Source: JBQTGK01 sp052400665
GTDB taxonomy: Bacteria > Bacteroidota > Bacteroidia > Bacteroidales > Marinifilaceae
DNA: 64,000 bases
NCBI GenBank assembly: GCA_052400665.1
Contig: JBQTGK010000001.1
Reading direction: 5' to 3' (one strand)
The position numbers and the translations under genes were made by a program. Shown piece by piece: positions 63,498 to 64,000 of the stretch (positions within the stretch are counted from its first letter, which is position 1; each line of letters opens with the position of its first letter). Below the pieces are notes generated by a model. The model was not told where the DNA came from and searched no databases. It was given only the letters and a program-made list of their open reading frames with translations.

Positions 63498-64000
63498 TTA
63501 AAACAATTCTCTAGGATCTGTTATTACTCCTGTAATAGCTGCTGCAGCAGCCGTTAGCGGACTAGCCAGCATTGTTCTTGAACCCGGTCCTTGTCGGCCT
63601 TCAAAATTTCTATTTGAAGTAGAAACGCTATACTTTCCTGCCGGAATCTTATCATCGTTCATTGCTAAACATGCCGAACATCCTGGCTGACGCATTTTAA
63701 ATCCTGCTTCCTCTAAAATTTCTACCAATCCTTCTTTTTGGGCCTGTTTTTCAACTTGCTTCGATCCTGGAACAATCCAAGCTGTTACAGATTCTGCTTT
63801 TTGTTTTCCTTTTACAGCCGAAGCAAGAACACGAAGGTCTTCGATTCTTCCATTGGTACAACTGCCTACAAATACATAATCTACTTTTTTGCCCAATAAT
63901 TTATCGCCCAACTTGTAGCCCATGTAATCCAAAGATTTTTTGAATGTTGGCAATTCACTACTTTCAATATCTTCAGCTTTAGGAATGCTGCCCGAAATTG
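63498..64000 (-). CDS. leuC: 3-isopropylmalate dehydratase large subunit, 5' part beyond right edge
   Basis: The C-terminal roughly 167 residues are present and the frame stays open to the window edge (first visible residues ISGSIPKAEDIES). A methionine assigned at 63953 would only be an internal TTG codon, so the gene continues. The aconitase-family iron-sulfur ligands are visible: Cys in FVGSCTNGRIEDL and two Cys in PGCSACLAMNDD; GSRTMLASPLTAAAAAITG is the usual C-terminus. It forms the 4Fe-4S active site with LeuD. Confidence 0.93.
   Translation of the reverse strand, partial: ISGSIPKAEDIESSELPTFKKSLDYMGYKLGDKLLGKKVDYVFVGSCTNGRIEDLRVLASAVKGKQKAESVTAWIVPGSKQVEKQAQKEGLVEILEEAGFKMRQPGCSACLAMNDDKIPAGKYSVSTSNRNFEGRQGPGSRTMLASPLTAAAAAITGVITDPRELF

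Overview
The window looks like the chromosome of a marine or anaerobic member of the Bacteroidota, probably order Marinilabiliales or Bacteroidales. Evidence for this: AT-rich DNA, few visible Shine-Dalgarno sequences, a SusC/SusD pair, class III fructose-1,6-bisphosphatase, a GH97 enzyme, a DUF6377 TPR regulator, a tricorn-type S41 protease, and a biotin-dependent decarboxylase/carboxylase operon of the kind used in the succinate-propionate pathway. No rRNA, tRNA, integrase or transposase gene was seen.

Layout. (1) 1-1236: a divergent LysR regulator (cut by the left edge) and an SDR oxidoreductase. (2) About 1434-16112: an accessory block in which every cassette gene lies on the minus strand. 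Groups of 1-3 small genes are separated by intergenic elements that end in an AAC triplet on one side and a GTT triplet on the other, usually within a few bases of the preceding stop codon. This is the layout of an integron cassette array without an integrase (CALIN-like). Four of these intergenic locations carry copies or parts of a roughly 515-bp non-coding repeat; another contains a group II intron 5' remnant. The cassettes include a CPBP protease, an ECF sigma factor with membrane partners, a GFA enzyme, a Bro-N protein broken by one nonsense codon, a reverse transcriptase overlapping a PD-(D/E)XK-like nuclease, and an AbiGi-family gene with a partner. One long repeat is interrupted by a plus-strand segment (about 7709-11340) holding a ten-copy 10-bp repeat phased at 21-22 bp and a TPR histidine kinase. 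(3) 16.7-31.2 kb, minus strand: a hypothetical gene, the carboxyltransferase operon, fbp, glycerate kinase and an RND efflux operon. (4) 31.4-48.5 kb, plus strand: DUF493, then SusC/SusD, a two-gene LysO lysine exporter, three peptidases (aminopeptidase P, S37, C69), GH2 beta-galactosidase and a GH63-like glycosidase. (5) 48.7-58.5 kb, minus strand: flotillin with a YqiJ/NfeD-like partner, tricorn-like protease, GH97 and a DUF6377 regulator. (6) 58.7-64 kb, minus strand: leuC (cut by the right edge), leuD, a LeuA2/citramalate-synthase-like gene, leuB and ilvA for branched-chain amino acids.

How it fits together. The plus-strand block reads as a peptide (possibly glycopeptide) uptake and degradation locus: outer-membrane import, peptide hydrolysis, removal of sugars and export of excess lysine. 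The accessory block reads as a store of stress and anti-phage genes. All functional calls come from recognising motifs by eye; no alignment or database search was run.
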